Both the position numbers and the translations under genes were made by a program. From assembly GCF_024172125.1 (NCBI RefSeq), contig NZ_JAMZEA010000006.1, positions 496,001 through 560,000 of the forward strand: 64,000 bases of DNA, read 5' to 3'. Within the stretch, counting starts at the first letter, position 1, and every line of letters begins with the position of its first letter. Below the pieces are notes generated by a model. That model was not told the origin of the DNA, made no database searches, and worked only from the letters and a program-made list of their open reading frames with translations. Below, one piece after another: positions 48,003-57,276 of this stretch. The DNA comes from Actinomadura rupiterrae (GTDB lineage Bacteria; Actinomycetota; Actinomycetes; Streptosporangiales; Streptosporangiaceae).

Positions 48003-48509
48003 GTGCCCATCCCCGTCCACGTCCGCCCGATGACCCCGGCCGACGCTCCCGACGTCCTAGCGATCTACCAGGCGGGCCTCGACACCGGCAACGCCAGCTT
48101 CGAAACCACCGCTCCCACCTGGGAGGCCTTCGACAAGGCCAAACTCCCGGACCACCACCACGTGGCCGCAGACGCGATCACCGACAAGCCCCTGGGCTGG
48201 GTCGCCGTCTCCCCGGTATCGCCTCGCGCCGTCTACGCGGGCGTCGTGGAGCACAGCATCTACGTCGACCCGTCCCACCAGGGCCGCGGCATCGCCGCAT
48301 CACTCCTCGACACCCTCATCCAGTCCACCGAGGCCGCAGGCATCTGGACGCTCCAGTCCGGCATCTTCCCCGAGAACACCGCCAGCCTCCGCCTCCACCA
48401 CAACGCCGGCTTCCGCACAGTCGGCACCCGCCACCGCATAGCCCGCCACCACGGCCAGTGGCGAGACGTCATCCTCCTGGAACGCCGCAGCGAAAGGACC
48501 GGCACATGA
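48003..48509 (+). CDS. GNAT acetyltransferase, phosphinothricin/methionine sulfoximine acetyltransferase-like
   Basis: A 168-residue GNAT protein of the PAT/YncA type. Motif A with acetyl-CoA binding is VEHSIYVDPSHQGRGIAASLL, and FPENTASLRLHHNAGFRTVG is the characteristic C-terminal part. Family members N-acetylate phosphinothricin, methionine sulfoximine or related amino-acid analogues. GTG 48003 has AGGAGG upstream and starts 12 bases after the glycosyltransferase stop, so they probably share a transcript. Confidence 0.88.
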   Translation: MPIPVHVRPMTPADAPDVLAIYQAGLDTGNASFETTAPTWEAFDKAKLPDHHHVAADAITDKPLGWVAVSPVSPRAVYAGVVEHSIYVDPSHQGRGIAASLLDTLIQSTEAAGIWTLQSGIFPENTASLRLHHNAGFRTVGTRHRIARHHGQWRDVILLERRSERTGT

Positions 48510-48646
48510 CCCCCAGCAGACCGCCCGTCCCAACTCCACTAGATCACTCATCAACCCCGCAAAAGCCCCGCCCACCGCCAACAACCCCGAGCCCTCGACC
48601 GCACCAAACTCTCACCGCACCGGCAGACCCTAGTTGCCCAATCTGC

Positions 48647-49381
48647 CTAGGAGGGAGTGACCTCCGGCGAAGTAACCGGCGGACTGGACGGACCCGACGG
48701 ACGGGAGACCCGAACGTAGCTGGGCTTGCCCGGAAGGTTCTGGTGGATGACGACGCGTGTCGGCGCGCCTTCGGCCACCAGCCATAGCGCGAGGGTGCAG
48801 TTCGCCCCCTTGGCGAATTCCTTGTGCGCGCAGTCCTCGGCGGCGACGGAGACGCCATCGCTCTCAGCAACGATGTTGCCGATGCGCAGCGGCACGTCTC
48901 CGGTGCTCTTGAGAGTGACCGTCTTCAAGCACCCCTGCCCCCGGCCGACGCACGTCAGCTCCACACTGTCAGGGGACACCTCGATGCCGGGCTCTTTGCC
49001 GCTCTCAGTAAGAACGGACCCGCCCGACTTCCCGGACGAGTGCCCGCTCCCCTTCGCTTCCCCCGGAAGCGGCAGGTTCTTGGGCTTCTCGCCTGAGACC
49101 ACATAGGTGACGGAGAAGCCGCCGTAGGCGATGGCCAGGCCGATGGCCGCCGCCAGGACGGCCCCGTAAAGCCTGACCGCATGGAACGGCCCGGCCGTCG
49201 CAATGAGAGGAGGAATCGCCGCCCCGAGAATCGTCGCAAGCAGCGCCCCAACCGGCGGCGCACCCGCCGTGCTCGCCAGCAGCGTCGTCAGAACCGATCC
49301 GCAGACGGCGGTGGCCACGGCCACCACCACCGGCCGCAAGCTCTGCGCCTCGGACGCGGCCCCTTGCCGAGTGCCGGCCAT
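48647..49381 (-). CDS. Membrane-anchored protein with extracellular Ig-like domain
   Basis: A 244-residue protein of unknown function. Two transmembrane helices are at about residues 15-60 (PVVVAVATAVCGSVLTTLLA) and 65-95 (AVRLYGAVLAAAIGLAIAYGG). A Lys/Gly/Ser linker then leads to a ~100-residue beta domain with four Cys (LTCVGRGQGCLK; EDCAHKEFAKGANCTL) and PGIEVSPDSVELT, resembling the choice-of-anchor/ASPM-SPD-2-Hydin type. ATG at 49381 has AGGTGG upstream. It converges with the acetyltransferase. Confidence 0.76.
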   Translation of the reverse strand: MAGTRQGAASEAQSLRPVVVAVATAVCGSVLTTLLASTAGAPPVGALLATILGAAIPPLIATAGPFHAVRLYGAVLAAAIGLAIAYGGFSVTYVVSGEKPKNLPLPGEAKGSGHSSGKSGGSVLTESGKEPGIEVSPDSVELTCVGRGQGCLKTVTLKSTGDVPLRIGNIVAESDGVSVAAEDCAHKEFAKGANCTLALWLVAEGAPTRVVIHQNLPGKPSYVRVSRPSGPSSPPVTSPEVTPS

Positions 49382-49387
49382 CGCCAC

Positions 49388-49816
49388 CTACCCCATCCCA
49401 GCCACCAACAAATCGCCTGCTTGGACGGGTCTCTACCACCCCCAGTTCGAGATCACCCCGTCCACACCCGGACACCCGCAACCCCGCAATCCACCGAACT
49501 TCCCACCAATGGAGAGCCCACCCCACCACCACCCAGCCACACCAAACCCCGACCGCCAAGAAGGCGACCAGAATCCACGCACGCCCAAGAACCCCAGCAG
49601 GTACAAGGCCATGCGTGTACAAGCCCATGCGTACAAGGCGACACGCATGCAAGACAACGCGCGTAAACAGGCGCACGCGTTCGAACGCACGCGTCACGCC
49701 AGCACAAGGGCGCGCGCAGAGGCCGAACACAAGAGCACCCGCGCAAAGCCCCACGCACACCAGACGCGGGCACAAGCCCAAGCACCTAGGAGGCCCCGAA
49801 CGCACAAGAACACGTG
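49388..49816. other. Gene-free region before the IS256 element
   Basis: No convincing gene. The sequence is A/C-rich on the plus strand with irregular repeats of ACAAGGC, CATGCGTACAAG and CGCACGCG (about 49600-49720). All long frames here are low-complexity. Confidence 0.5.
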
Positions 49817-49825
49817 AACACAAAG
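49817..49825 (+). repeat. Left 9-bp target duplication of the IS256 element
   Basis: AACACAAAG, repeated exactly at 51402-51410 on the other side of the element. Confidence 0.9.
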
Positions 49826-51401
49826 GAGGTATCTCTCTAGGTGTGGAAAGTGATCTTGTTGGGGAGCAAGTGATCAGTGGGCGAAGCGCCCACGTTCTTC
49901 GGGGGGGAGAACCACACGTCATGTCTGTGATCGATGGTGTCGACGGCACCACCTCGACCACCGTAAGTGATCTTCCGGCTACCGTGTTGGAGGTGGGTGA
50001 GTCCGAGCAGGAAACGGTGCGTCGTCCGATCCGGGAGCTGATGGACGATCGGCTGCTGGATGAGTTGCTGGCCAGGTCCCGGGACCAGGACGGCGGGCTG
50101 CGGCTGACCGGTGAGGGCTCGATGCTGGGTGATCTGGTCAAGGCCGTCCTGGAGCGGGCGTTGGAGGCCGAGCTGACCGCGCATCTGGGCTATGACCGGC
50201 ATGTGCAGGGCGCGGGCGCGGTGGCGGGCAACGCCCGGAACGGGAAGATCCGCAAGACGGTGCAGACCGGGGTCGGGCCGGTTCAGGTGGCGGTGCCGCG
50301 GGACCGGGCCGGCAGCTTCGAGCCGATGCTGGTGCCCAAACGCGCCGGGCGCGTCTCCGGCGGCCTGGACGACATGGTCATCAGCCTGTACGCGCACGGC
50401 ATGACGGTCCGTGACATCGTCCACCACCTCGACCAGGTGTATGGGACCCGGCTCAGTCCCGAGACCGTCTCCCGGATCACCGAGCAGGTGATGGAGGAGG
50501 TCAAGTCCTGGCAGCGCCGCCCGCTCGACCCCGTCTATGCCGTGGTGTTCCTGGACGCGATCGTGGTGAAAGTCCGCGACAACCACGTCGTGCACAACAA
50601 GCCGGCGTACCTGGCAGTCGGGATCGACACCGACGGCGACAAGCACGTGCTGGGCATCTGGGTGCCCAAGGCCGCCGACGGCCCGGTCGGAGAAGGCGCC
50701 GGGTTCTGGCGCGGTGTCGTCACCGACCTGCGCAACCGTGGAGTCACCGACATCCTGATCGCCTGCTGCGACGGGCTGGGCGGGTTCGAGGACGCCATCA
50801 CCGCGGCCTTCCCCCACGCCACCGTCCAGACCTGCGTGGTCCACCTGATCCGCAACGCACTGCGGCCGGTCCCACGCAAGGACCGCGCCGCGGTCGCGGC
50901 CGAACTGAAGAAGGTCTACACCGCCGTCGACGCCGACGCCGCGTTCGACGCCCTGGCCACCCTGGCCACCAGCGAGCTGGGAAAACGCTACCCGCAGGCG
51001 GTGAAAGTGTGGGAGACGGCCTGGGAACAGGTCACCCCGTTCCTGGCCTTCACACCCGCAGTCCGCCGATTGCTCTACACCACCAACAGCATCGAGTCAC
51101 TGAACTACCAACTCCGCAAGGTCACCAAGGCCCGCGGCCACTTCCCGACCGACGACGCAGTCGTCAAACTGCTGTGGCTGGCCATCGTCAACATCGAGGA
51201 CAAACGCGCCCGCGAACGCGCCGCCAAACGAGCCAACGGCGACAAGCATCCCTTCCAACCCGCCCGACTCGTCGAGGGCACCAAAACCTACGGCTGGCCC
51301 GAAGCACTCAACGAACTCGCCCAGGCCTACCCGGGCCGCATCCGGTAAACACAACCAGACCCACCACAAGATCATCTTTACACACCTCGAGTTACAAGCT
51401 C
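49826..51401 (+). mobile_element. IS256-family insertion sequence, 1576 bp, apparently intact
   Basis: The element has related inverted ends: left GAGGTATCTCTCTAGGTGTG (49826 onward) and right complement starting GAGCTTGTAACTCGAGGTGT, continuing with shared AAAG and GATCTTGT. It encodes one full-length Mutator-type transposase and is flanked by 9-bp direct repeats AACACAAAG, the size expected for IS256. It sits in a gene-free region. Confidence 0.92.
49921..51348 (+). CDS. IS256-family (Mutator-type) transposase
   Basis: A 475-residue transposase. The N-terminal GSMLGDLVKAVLERALEAEL and HLGYDRH are the family's DNA-binding/HLGY region. DDE residues lie in YAVVFLDAIVVKVRD (first Asp), ILIACCDGLGGFEDAI (second Asp) and TTNSIESLNYQLRKVTKARG (Glu). 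Transcribed across the element, with ATG 49921 about 95 bp inside the left end. There is no frameshift or truncation, so it may be active. Confidence 0.95.
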   Translation: MSVIDGVDGTTSTTVSDLPATVLEVGESEQETVRRPIRELMDDRLLDELLARSRDQDGGLRLTGEGSMLGDLVKAVLERALEAELTAHLGYDRHVQGAGAVAGNARNGKIRKTVQTGVGPVQVAVPRDRAGSFEPMLVPKRAGRVSGGLDDMVISLYAHGMTVRDIVHHLDQVYGTRLSPETVSRITEQVMEEVKSWQRRPLDPVYAVVFLDAIVVKVRDNHVVHNKPAYLAVGIDTDGDKHVLGIWVPKAADGPVGEGAGFWRGVVTDLRNRGVTDILIACCDGLGGFEDAITAAFPHATVQTCVVHLIRNALRPVPRKDRAAVAAELKKVYTAVDADAAFDALATLATSELGKRYPQAVKVWETAWEQVTPFLAFTPAVRRLLYTTNSIESLNYQLRKVTKARGHFPTDDAVVKLLWLAIVNIEDKRARERAAKRANGDKHPFQPARLVEGTKTYGWPEALNELAQAYPGRIR

Positions 51402-51410
51402 AACACAAAG
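51402..51410 (+). repeat. Right 9-bp target duplication of the IS256 element
   Basis: AACACAAAG, identical to 49817-49825. Confidence 0.9.
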
Positions 51411-52006
51411 GCGCGGCCAACCCCAAGCGCACACGAGACACGGACCTGCACCAGGACGCGCGTGGGCAACGACGCGCGTGGACACGGACACGTCGGAAGG
51501 TGAGGCAACGCCGTCGCCCGCGGACGCGTCCCCCTTCCAGGACGCAGGGCCAGTAGAGCAGGCGCCGCAGACTGAGCAAGCGCGGCCGATCGCGAACGCG
51601 CCGAAGGGCGAAGTCGCGCTGAAGGCTGAGTTCGCGCTGACGGGGTCGAGGACTACGTCAACGCAGGCGTGCGCTCGGTCCAGCACCAACAAGGCGAGGA
51701 GGCAACGACGGCGGGGGACAGCGCGTCGCGAGCACGGCAAGGCGTGGCACGGCGGGGCGGGGCATAGCGGGGGGCATGGCACGGCGCGGCATGGCAGGGC
51801 AGGCATGGCGTGGAAGCCTCTGGCCAGGCCAGCGGCAGGCGTGTTGAGGCCAGCCGGTATTGCGGCAGGGCAGGATGGCGCTAGCGAGATCACGCGGGGC
51901 GCGGTGGCGCGGATTTGGCGGGGTGGTGGCGGTCGGCGGCAGTCGGCCCGGGTAGGTGAAAGGTTCTGCTCGTTGGAGGACGGGCGCAGGCACTAACTAA
52001 TGGGGG
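51411..52006. repeat. Gene-free region with pentameric GGCNN repeats
   Basis: No supported gene. At about 51735-51840 the plus strand is a run of GGCAC, GGCAT, GGCGG and GGCAG pentamers, purine-rich with a 5-bp beat that no single frame follows. Open frames through it give Gly/His/Ala/Arg strings. The right end contains a promoter region for the DUF6924-type gene. Confidence 0.55.
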
Positions 52007-52015
52007 GTGGTGGTC

Positions 52016-52441
52016 ATGGCGTTGCCTCAGCCGGAGGACTTGTCGTCGCTTGTTCTTCGGGCCGATTTCAGTGATGACGCCAAGTGGCGGGAGCTCCAAG
52101 AGGCCATCGAGAGGGAGGAGAGTGGGGAGGGTGATGGGACCTTTGTGAGTGATCGTGCTTACGAGGGGGTGACCGTCCAAGCGCTGGTGGAGGAGGACGC
52201 CGCCGCTGATGAGGAGGAGAAGGTGACGTACCTGTTCCTCGCTGACGCGGTGACGATGGCGGACGCCGAGCATTTGCTGTTGGCGGTCGATCTCTTCGAG
52301 GAGCCCGGCAGGACGTTCCGGGTGCCTCCGCGCTGGTTTCCCGGCATCTCGGCGAACCTGTCCATCGCCAACATGGATTTCGCGGAGTTCGCCGACGACG
52401 TGGACGCGGCCGGAGTCTTCCGCGGATTCAAGGACGGCTAG
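52016..52441 (+). CDS. DUF6924-type small protein
   Basis: A 141-residue acidic, soluble protein resembling actinobacterial proteins annotated with domain DUF6924. Typical parts are LVLRADFSDDAKWRELQEAI near the N-terminus, YEGVTVQALV and the C-terminal RVPPRWFPGISANLSIANMD followed by FAEFADDVDAAGVFRGF. No enzyme motif is known. ATG 52016 was chosen because the product starts MALPQPEDLSSL as in relatives and GGGGG lies about ten bases upstream; two GTGs upstream are alternatives. Confidence 0.82.
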   Translation: MALPQPEDLSSLVLRADFSDDAKWRELQEAIEREESGEGDGTFVSDRAYEGVTVQALVEEDAAADEEEKVTYLFLADAVTMADAEHLLLAVDLFEEPGRTFRVPPRWFPGISANLSIANMDFAEFADDVDAAGVFRGFKDG

Positions 52442-52495
52442 GGCCCGACCACGGAAGGGGACGTGCGTGCCAGAGCCGACAGGGCGCCGCCAGCT

Positions 52496-52543
52496 TTCGC
52501 GGATGTCTCAAGGGGGCCGTTCGCGGATGTCTGAAGAGGCCGG
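52496..52543 (+). repeat. 24-bp tandem duplication
   Basis: Units 52496-52519 and 52520-52543 both start TTCGCGGATGTCT and end GGCCG. They lie 55 bp beyond the stop codon of the DUF6924-type gene. Confidence 0.88.
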
Positions 52544-52599
52544 GAGGGTTGAAAACAGGTGGGAGTGACCGTCCCCCACAGCGGGCCGTCCACCCCGGT

Positions 52600-54190
52600 G
52601 AGTCGTCCACCACAGCGGAGAGCACCGTGCGGCAGCCACTCCGTGCAAAGACCAGCGTGTGCGGCGGGTATTTAGCGCAGCTGGCATGCAGTGCGGCGGA
52701 CGCCCTGCGCGCTTGCCGCCTCTGCACGATGGAGGTGCTGGGCAGCGCCAGTACCGTGCGGTCGGCGACCTTGCGTTAGGCACCCTGCGCGGGCGCTCGG
52801 TGCGCGGCAGTACCTCGCACGGGCCCCTGCACGGCGGACGCGCTGCACGAAGCGGGTACAGCGCGCGGCGGACGCCCTGCGCGGATGCCCCCTGCGCGAA
52901 GGAACGTCCTGCGCGGGACGTCCTGTGCCAGCGGATGTAGTAGGGCGAACATGTTGTGCGGGTGCCATCCCACCGGACGACGTCCCGTGCCACAAGCGCG
53001 CGCGATGGGTGCCCCAACACGCCGGTGCCCTGCGCCGGTGCCGCCCACCTCAAGGGGCGTCCTGCGCCAGTGCGCATAGCGCCGTGGACGTGCTGCGCGG
53101 GTGCGCCAGGCCGCCGGACGAACGTCTTGTGCCAACGGGTGCAGTGCGGCCGACGTGCTGCGCGGGTGCGCCAGCCCGCGGAACGGACGTCCCGTGCCAC
53201 GCAAGCGCGTGCGATGGGTGCCCCAACACGCCGGTGCCCTGCGCCGGTGCCGCCCACCTCAAGGGGCGTCCTGCGCCAGTGCGCATAGCGCCGTGGACGT
53301 GCTGCGCGGGTGCGCCAGGCCGCCGGACGAACGTCTTGTGCCAACGGGTGCAGTGCGGCCGACGTGCTGCGCGGGTGCGCCAGCCCGCGGAACGGACGTC
53401 CCGTGCCACGCAAGCGCGCGCGATGGGTGCCCCAACACGCCGGTGCCCTACGCGGGTGCCGCCCACCTCAAGCGGCGTCCTGTGCCAGTGCGCATGGCGC
53501 TGGGGACGTGCTGCGCGGGTGCACCAGCCCGCGAGACGGACGTCCCGTGCCACACGAGGGCAGCGCGACAGGCACTCCAAGCACCAAGCGCCCTGCATAG
53601 GTGCCCTCTGCGCAACAGACGTCCAGTGCCGGCGGGTGTAGTGCGGCCGACGTGCTGCGCGGGTCCGTCAGCCCGCGGGACAGACGTCCCGTGCCACACG
53701 AGCGCGTGCCATGGGTGCCCTAACACGCCGGTGCCCTGCGGGGGTGCCGCCCCTGCGCAAGGGGCGTCCTGCGCCAGTGCGCGTAGCGCCGCGGGCCCGC
53801 TGCGCACGTGCGCCATCCCGCGGGACGGACGTCCAGTGCCGCGTGAGTGCAGTCCAAGGTCGCCCTCCACGCCCGGGTGCTCTGCGCGGGTACCGCTCTG
53901 GGCGACGGACGTTCTGTGCCAGCGGGTGGCAGCGCGGCCGACGTGCTGCGCGGGTGCGTCATCTCGTGGGGCGGCGGCTCTGCCGCACGAGTGCAGCGCG
54001 ATGGGCGGTCTACGCGGCAGGTGCCTGCGGGTGTCACCCTGCGCGACGGACGTTCTGTGCCGCGTGGGTGCGGGTTGAGGGTACTGCGCGGCGGACGGGC
54101 TGCGCGGGTGCCGTCCTCCAGGGCGGAGGTCTTGTGCCACGTGGGTGCTGTGCGGCAGAAGTGCTGAGCGGCGGGGTGCTGTGTGGTGGG
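52600..54190. repeat. 1.6-kb degenerate minisatellite with 209-bp higher-order period
   Basis: Related units of about 50-85 bp carry a core GACGTCCYGTGCC and a second core GTGCTGCGCGGGTGC, at least 15 times between about 52660 and 54150. From about 53000 to 53480 a 209-bp block repeats almost exactly (GATGGGTGCCCCAACACG at 53004, 53213 and 53422). The period is not a multiple of three, so each copy would be read in a different frame; the long open frames on both strands are therefore a by-product of stop-poor sequence. No gene is supported here. Confidence 0.85.
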
Positions 54191-54390
54191 TGGGTGTTGC
54201 TTGTGGAGGGGGCTTTGGTGGGGCAGGGCTGGACGGTATTCGGGTTGGGGTGGTGCGGGGCGTTTTCGGAGAGGCGTTGGGGGATGGGGTGGGAAATTGA
54301 CGGGTTGGTGTCAGGTTGTGGGGGTTGGGGTGGTCTTGTGGGGGTGGGGGTCTTTAGGTTGGGGCGCGGTCTTGTGGAAGTGGGGCGGGG
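54191..54390 (+). promoter_or_regulatory. G-rich leader of the MOSC gene with quadruplex-type runs
   Basis: About 200 bp before the MOSC gene are G/T-rich on the plus strand with almost no C or A. Runs of 4-5 G at 54320-54324, 54327-54330, 54340-54344 and 54346-54350 satisfy a G-quadruplex pattern with loops of 2, 9 and 1 bases. No gene is seen. The promoter must lie here, but no clear -35/-10 pair is visible. Confidence 0.5.
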
Positions 54391-55221
54391 ATGGGTGTTG
54401 TCGCGGGGTTGTACACGTATCCGATCAAGGGGTGCGCGGGGGTCGCCTTGAGCGAGGTGGAGCTGACGGAGGCCGGGGTGGCTGATGACCGCAGCTTCAT
54501 GGTGGTCGGGGAGGACGGGGTGTTCCGGAGCCAGCGGCGGGATCCGCGGCTGGCGGTCGTGCGGCCCGAGGTCGGTGAGGGTGGGAAGCGGCTGAGCTTG
54601 CGGGCGCATGGGGTGGAGACGCTGCACGTCGATGTCGATCTGGACGGGGCGCGGCGGGAGGTGATGCTGTTCGGGACGCCCTTTCGGGGGATTGATCAGG
54701 GGGACGACGCGGCGGAGTGGATGAGCACGGTGCTCGGCAAGCCGAGTCGGCTGGTGCGGGTGCCGCCTGAGCATGATCGGGTGACTGACGGGTTGACGCC
54801 CGGGACGTCCGGTTATGCGGACAGCAGTGCGGTGCACATGGTGTCGCGGGCGAGCCTTGATGAGTTGAACGGGCGGCTTGAGGGAGCGGGGCTGCCGATG
54901 AGTCGGTTTCGGCCGAACATCGTCGTTGAGGGGTGGGATGTGCCGCACCGGGAGGATCTCGCTCGGCGGGTGTCCCTTGGGGATGCGGAGTTGGGGTACA
55001 CCAAGCTCGCCATCCGGTGCGCCGTCACGACGATCGACCAGGTCGGCGGGCACAAGGCGGGGCATGAGCCGCTCCGGACGCTCGCCTCGTACCGCCGGGC
55101 GGCGGCGGGAGGCGTGGCGTTCGGGGCGAAGTTCTCGGTGGTGCGTACCGGGCGGCTCGCGCTTGGTATGGAGATCGTCGTGACGGCTTGGGGAGATTCG
55201 GAGCTCACCGTCAGAGGGTGA
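54391..55221 (+). CDS. MOSC-domain protein (YcbX/mARC-like)
   Basis: A 276-residue protein with an N-terminal MOSC beta-barrel domain (GLYTYPIKGCAGVALSEVEL, then DDRSFMVVGEDG) and the C-terminal MOSC domain, including the conserved Mo-ligand-type Cys in KLAIRCAVTTIDQ. MOSC proteins bind molybdenum cofactor and reduce N-hydroxylated compounds (mARC, YcbX). ATG 54391 follows a G-rich ribosome binding region. It overlaps the convergent phosphotransferase-like gene by 11 bp at the 3' end. Confidence 0.88.
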   Translation: MGVVAGLYTYPIKGCAGVALSEVELTEAGVADDRSFMVVGEDGVFRSQRRDPRLAVVRPEVGEGGKRLSLRAHGVETLHVDVDLDGARREVMLFGTPFRGIDQGDDAAEWMSTVLGKPSRLVRVPPEHDRVTDGLTPGTSGYADSSAVHMVSRASLDELNGRLEGAGLPMSRFRPNIVVEGWDVPHREDLARRVSLGDAELGYTKLAIRCAVTTIDQVGGHKAGHEPLRTLASYRRAAAGGVAFGAKFSVVRTGRLALGMEIVVTAWGDSELTVRG

Positions 55222-55957
55222 GGCGGGCCTCGACACCTGCTAGACCTGCGTCGCGCATTCCCGGGTCGTCGGTTGCCAGGGCGCGGGTCACTTCGTGCCA
55301 GGGGCCTAGCTTGTGCCAGAGGAGGCCGCGGGCTCGGAGGGCAGGGGTGACGCCGTAGGCGGTCGCCAGGGCTGCGGCGAAGTCGGGCGGGGTGCCGTGG
55401 AGGGTCCACGCCAGGTCGATCGCGGGGTCGCCGGCGTGGGCGTCGCCGAAGTCGATGACGCCCGAGAGGTCGCCGTTGCTGGTCAGGACGTGTTCGGGGC
55501 CGAGGTCGCCGTGGACGACGGTGGTCGTGACGCGTTGTTCTAGCGCGTCCAGGAGCGCGGTGGCGCGGGTCTTCTCAGGGAGGAGCGGGAGCACCCGGGC
55601 GCGGAAGAGGGCCAGGTCTTCGGCGAACTCGTCGTGGATGTCACGCAGGCCGTGCGCCCTGGCCTGGTCGAGGGGCGTGTCGTGGAGGGCGCGCAGGAAC
55701 AGGCCGAGGTCGCGGCCTTGCTCCGCCGTCGGAGATTCGAGCGGGTCCCCGGGGACCAGGCGGTGGCGGACGACCAGCGGGTCGTCCGAGACCAGTTCGG
55801 GGACCGGCACCGGCAGCGGTAGGCGGGGAGCCAGCCAGGGCAGGAGGCGGATCTCGGCCAGCAGGCGGACGTGGACGTCCGGGCGGCGCGGGACGCGTTC
55901 GACCCAGCCGTCCGTGAGCGTCGCCTGACTGTCCCAGCCTCCGTCGAAGTCGTTCAT
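55211..55957 (-). CDS. Aminoglycoside phosphotransferase-family kinase
   Basis: A 248-residue APH/choline-kinase-fold protein. The catalytic Brenner-like motif is VVHGDLGPEHVL (HGD present, His in place of the usual Asn) and the metal-binding DFG-like motif is VIDFGDAHAGDPAIDLAW. A likely small-molecule kinase; antibiotic resistance is not established. ATG 55957 overlaps the stop of the upstream MFS gene (ATGA, 55954-55957), so the two are translationally coupled. Confidence 0.87.
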   Translation of the reverse strand: MNDFDGGWDSQATLTDGWVERVPRRPDVHVRLLAEIRLLPWLAPRLPLPVPVPELVSDDPLVVRHRLVPGDPLESPTAEQGRDLGLFLRALHDTPLDQARAHGLRDIHDEFAEDLALFRARVLPLLPEKTRATALLDALEQRVTTTVVHGDLGPEHVLTSNGDLSGVIDFGDAHAGDPAIDLAWTLHGTPPDFAAALATAYGVTPALRARGLLWHKLGPWHEVTRALATDDPGMRDAGLAGVEARLTL

Positions 55958-57189
55958 TGGGGTTGCAGGCCGGGGCGGCCGATCGTCGGGCCCTGCATCC
56001 GCATCGAGCGGTTGAGCGTGGTGGTCAGGGCGATGGCGAGGGTGAGGAGGGAGAGCAGCAGGACGGTCGTTCGCGGTGCGGTCGCGGAGAGGAGGTAGCC
56101 GCCCAGGAGTTGGCCCAGCGGCATGGAGCCCCAACTGGTCAGGAGGACGACGCTCTTCACCCGGCCGAGGAGGTGGTCCGGAATCACCTGGTACTGGTAG
56201 CCGACGACAACCACGTTCCAGAGGGGACCGGCGATCGCCATGCAGGCGATGATAGCGGCCAGTTCGTAGGGGCTGGTGGCCAGCGCCAGGAGGGGGGCGG
56301 TGGTGGCCCAGATCCAGGCGACGGTGATGGCGACCGTCCTGGAGGAGAACAGGGCCGGGAGGTGCGGGGCGATCAGGGCGCCGAGCAGCCCGCCGGCGCC
56401 GAAGCAGCCGAGGACCAGGCCGGTCCCGGCGCTGCCCGCGCCCAGGTCGCGGGACAGGACGATCAGGGCGAGGATCAGCGCCTGGAACATCAGGTTCACG
56501 GCGGACGACAGGACCACGCTCGTCCGGACGAACGGCTCGTGCCACAGCCAGCGCAGGCCGGTGCGGATCTCACCGGCCAGGTCGCGGAGCCGCGGCGGGG
56601 CGGACGGCCGGCGCGGTTCGGTGCGGATGCCGAGGACGGTGCCCAGCGAGATCAGGTAGGACGCGGCGTCGGCCAGGAAGGGCAGCGAGTGGGCGACGCC
56701 GAAGAGCAGGCCGCCGAGCGGGGAGCCGGTCAGGGCGGCGCTGCGGCTCTTGGTCTCCTGCCTGGCCAGGGCCTCGGTGAGGCGCTCGGCCGGGACGATC
56801 GCCGGCAGCAGGGCGCGTTGCGCGACGCTGCAGAACACGAAGCACGAGCCCGACACGAAAGCGGCGGCGAGGATGTGCGGCAGCGTGACCGCGTGCAGCA
56901 CCAGCGCGACGGCGAGGCCGCCCAGCGCGGCGAACTGGCCGATCTCGGCGAAGATCATGACGCGGCGCCGGTCCCAGCGGTCCACCAGGGCCCCGGCGGG
57001 CAGGTAGAGCAGGAAGTACGGCAGCGTCGCGGCGAAGCCGGCCAGTCCCGCCCGGGCCGGCGAGCCGGTGAGCGACAGGACGAGCAGCGGGAACGCCACC
57101 GAGGTCATGCGGGTGCCGATCTCGGAGAAGGTCTGCCCCGTCCAGAGGAGGACGAAGTTCCGGTTCCGCCAGAGAGATCCCGTCCGCAT
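55954..57189 (-). CDS. MFS exporter (EntS/macrolide efflux-like, 12-TM)
   Basis: A 411-residue MFS_3-type transporter with twelve predicted helices. The family N-terminus RNRNFVLLWTGQTFSEIGTR, the motif A region LVDRWDRRRVMIFAE and LPAIVPAERLTEALARQETK match macrolide-efflux/enterobactin-exporter types. ATG 57189 has GAGGG directly ahead. It is in an operon with the phosphotransferase-like gene, which suggests drug inactivation plus export, by inference. It diverges from the UvrA-like gene. Confidence 0.91.
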   Translation of the reverse strand: MRTGSLWRNRNFVLLWTGQTFSEIGTRMTSVAFPLLVLSLTGSPARAGLAGFAATLPYFLLYLPAGALVDRWDRRRVMIFAEIGQFAALGGLAVALVLHAVTLPHILAAAFVSGSCFVFCSVAQRALLPAIVPAERLTEALARQETKSRSAALTGSPLGGLLFGVAHSLPFLADAASYLISLGTVLGIRTEPRRPSAPPRLRDLAGEIRTGLRWLWHEPFVRTSVVLSSAVNLMFQALILALIVLSRDLGAGSAGTGLVLGCFGAGGLLGALIAPHLPALFSSRTVAITVAWIWATTAPLLALATSPYELAAIIACMAIAGPLWNVVVVGYQYQVIPDHLLGRVKSVVLLTSWGSMPLGQLLGGYLLSATAPRTTVLLLSLLTLAIALTTTLNRSMRMQGPTIGRPGLQPQ

Positions 57190-57276
57190 CCCTCAAGATC
57201 ACCCCCGTTCCCGCCCACCGTCAACCCCGGCCGGCGCGTCCGGTTGCCGGGGTGGGGGGTGGGTAGGTCGTGATCG

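Noticed and set aside
48506..48787. Frame with ATGA overlap after the acetyltransferase gene
   Set aside because: Pro/Thr/Arg-rich, overlaps most of the 3' half of the minus-strand membrane protein gene, no family features.
51478..51996. 172-codon plus-strand frame
   Set aside because: The second half is the translation of pentameric GGCNN repeats; composition is low-complexity and no ribosome binding site is evident.
52691..54078. Several 200-325-codon Cys/Arg-rich frames on both strands in the minisatellite
   Set aside because: The 209-bp period shifts frame between copies, so repeats are not conserved at protein level; open frames arise from stop-poor repeats.
52600..54190. CRISPR array
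   Set aside because: Repeats are degenerate, unit lengths vary, the intervening segments are themselves repeated rather than unique, and no cas genes are present.
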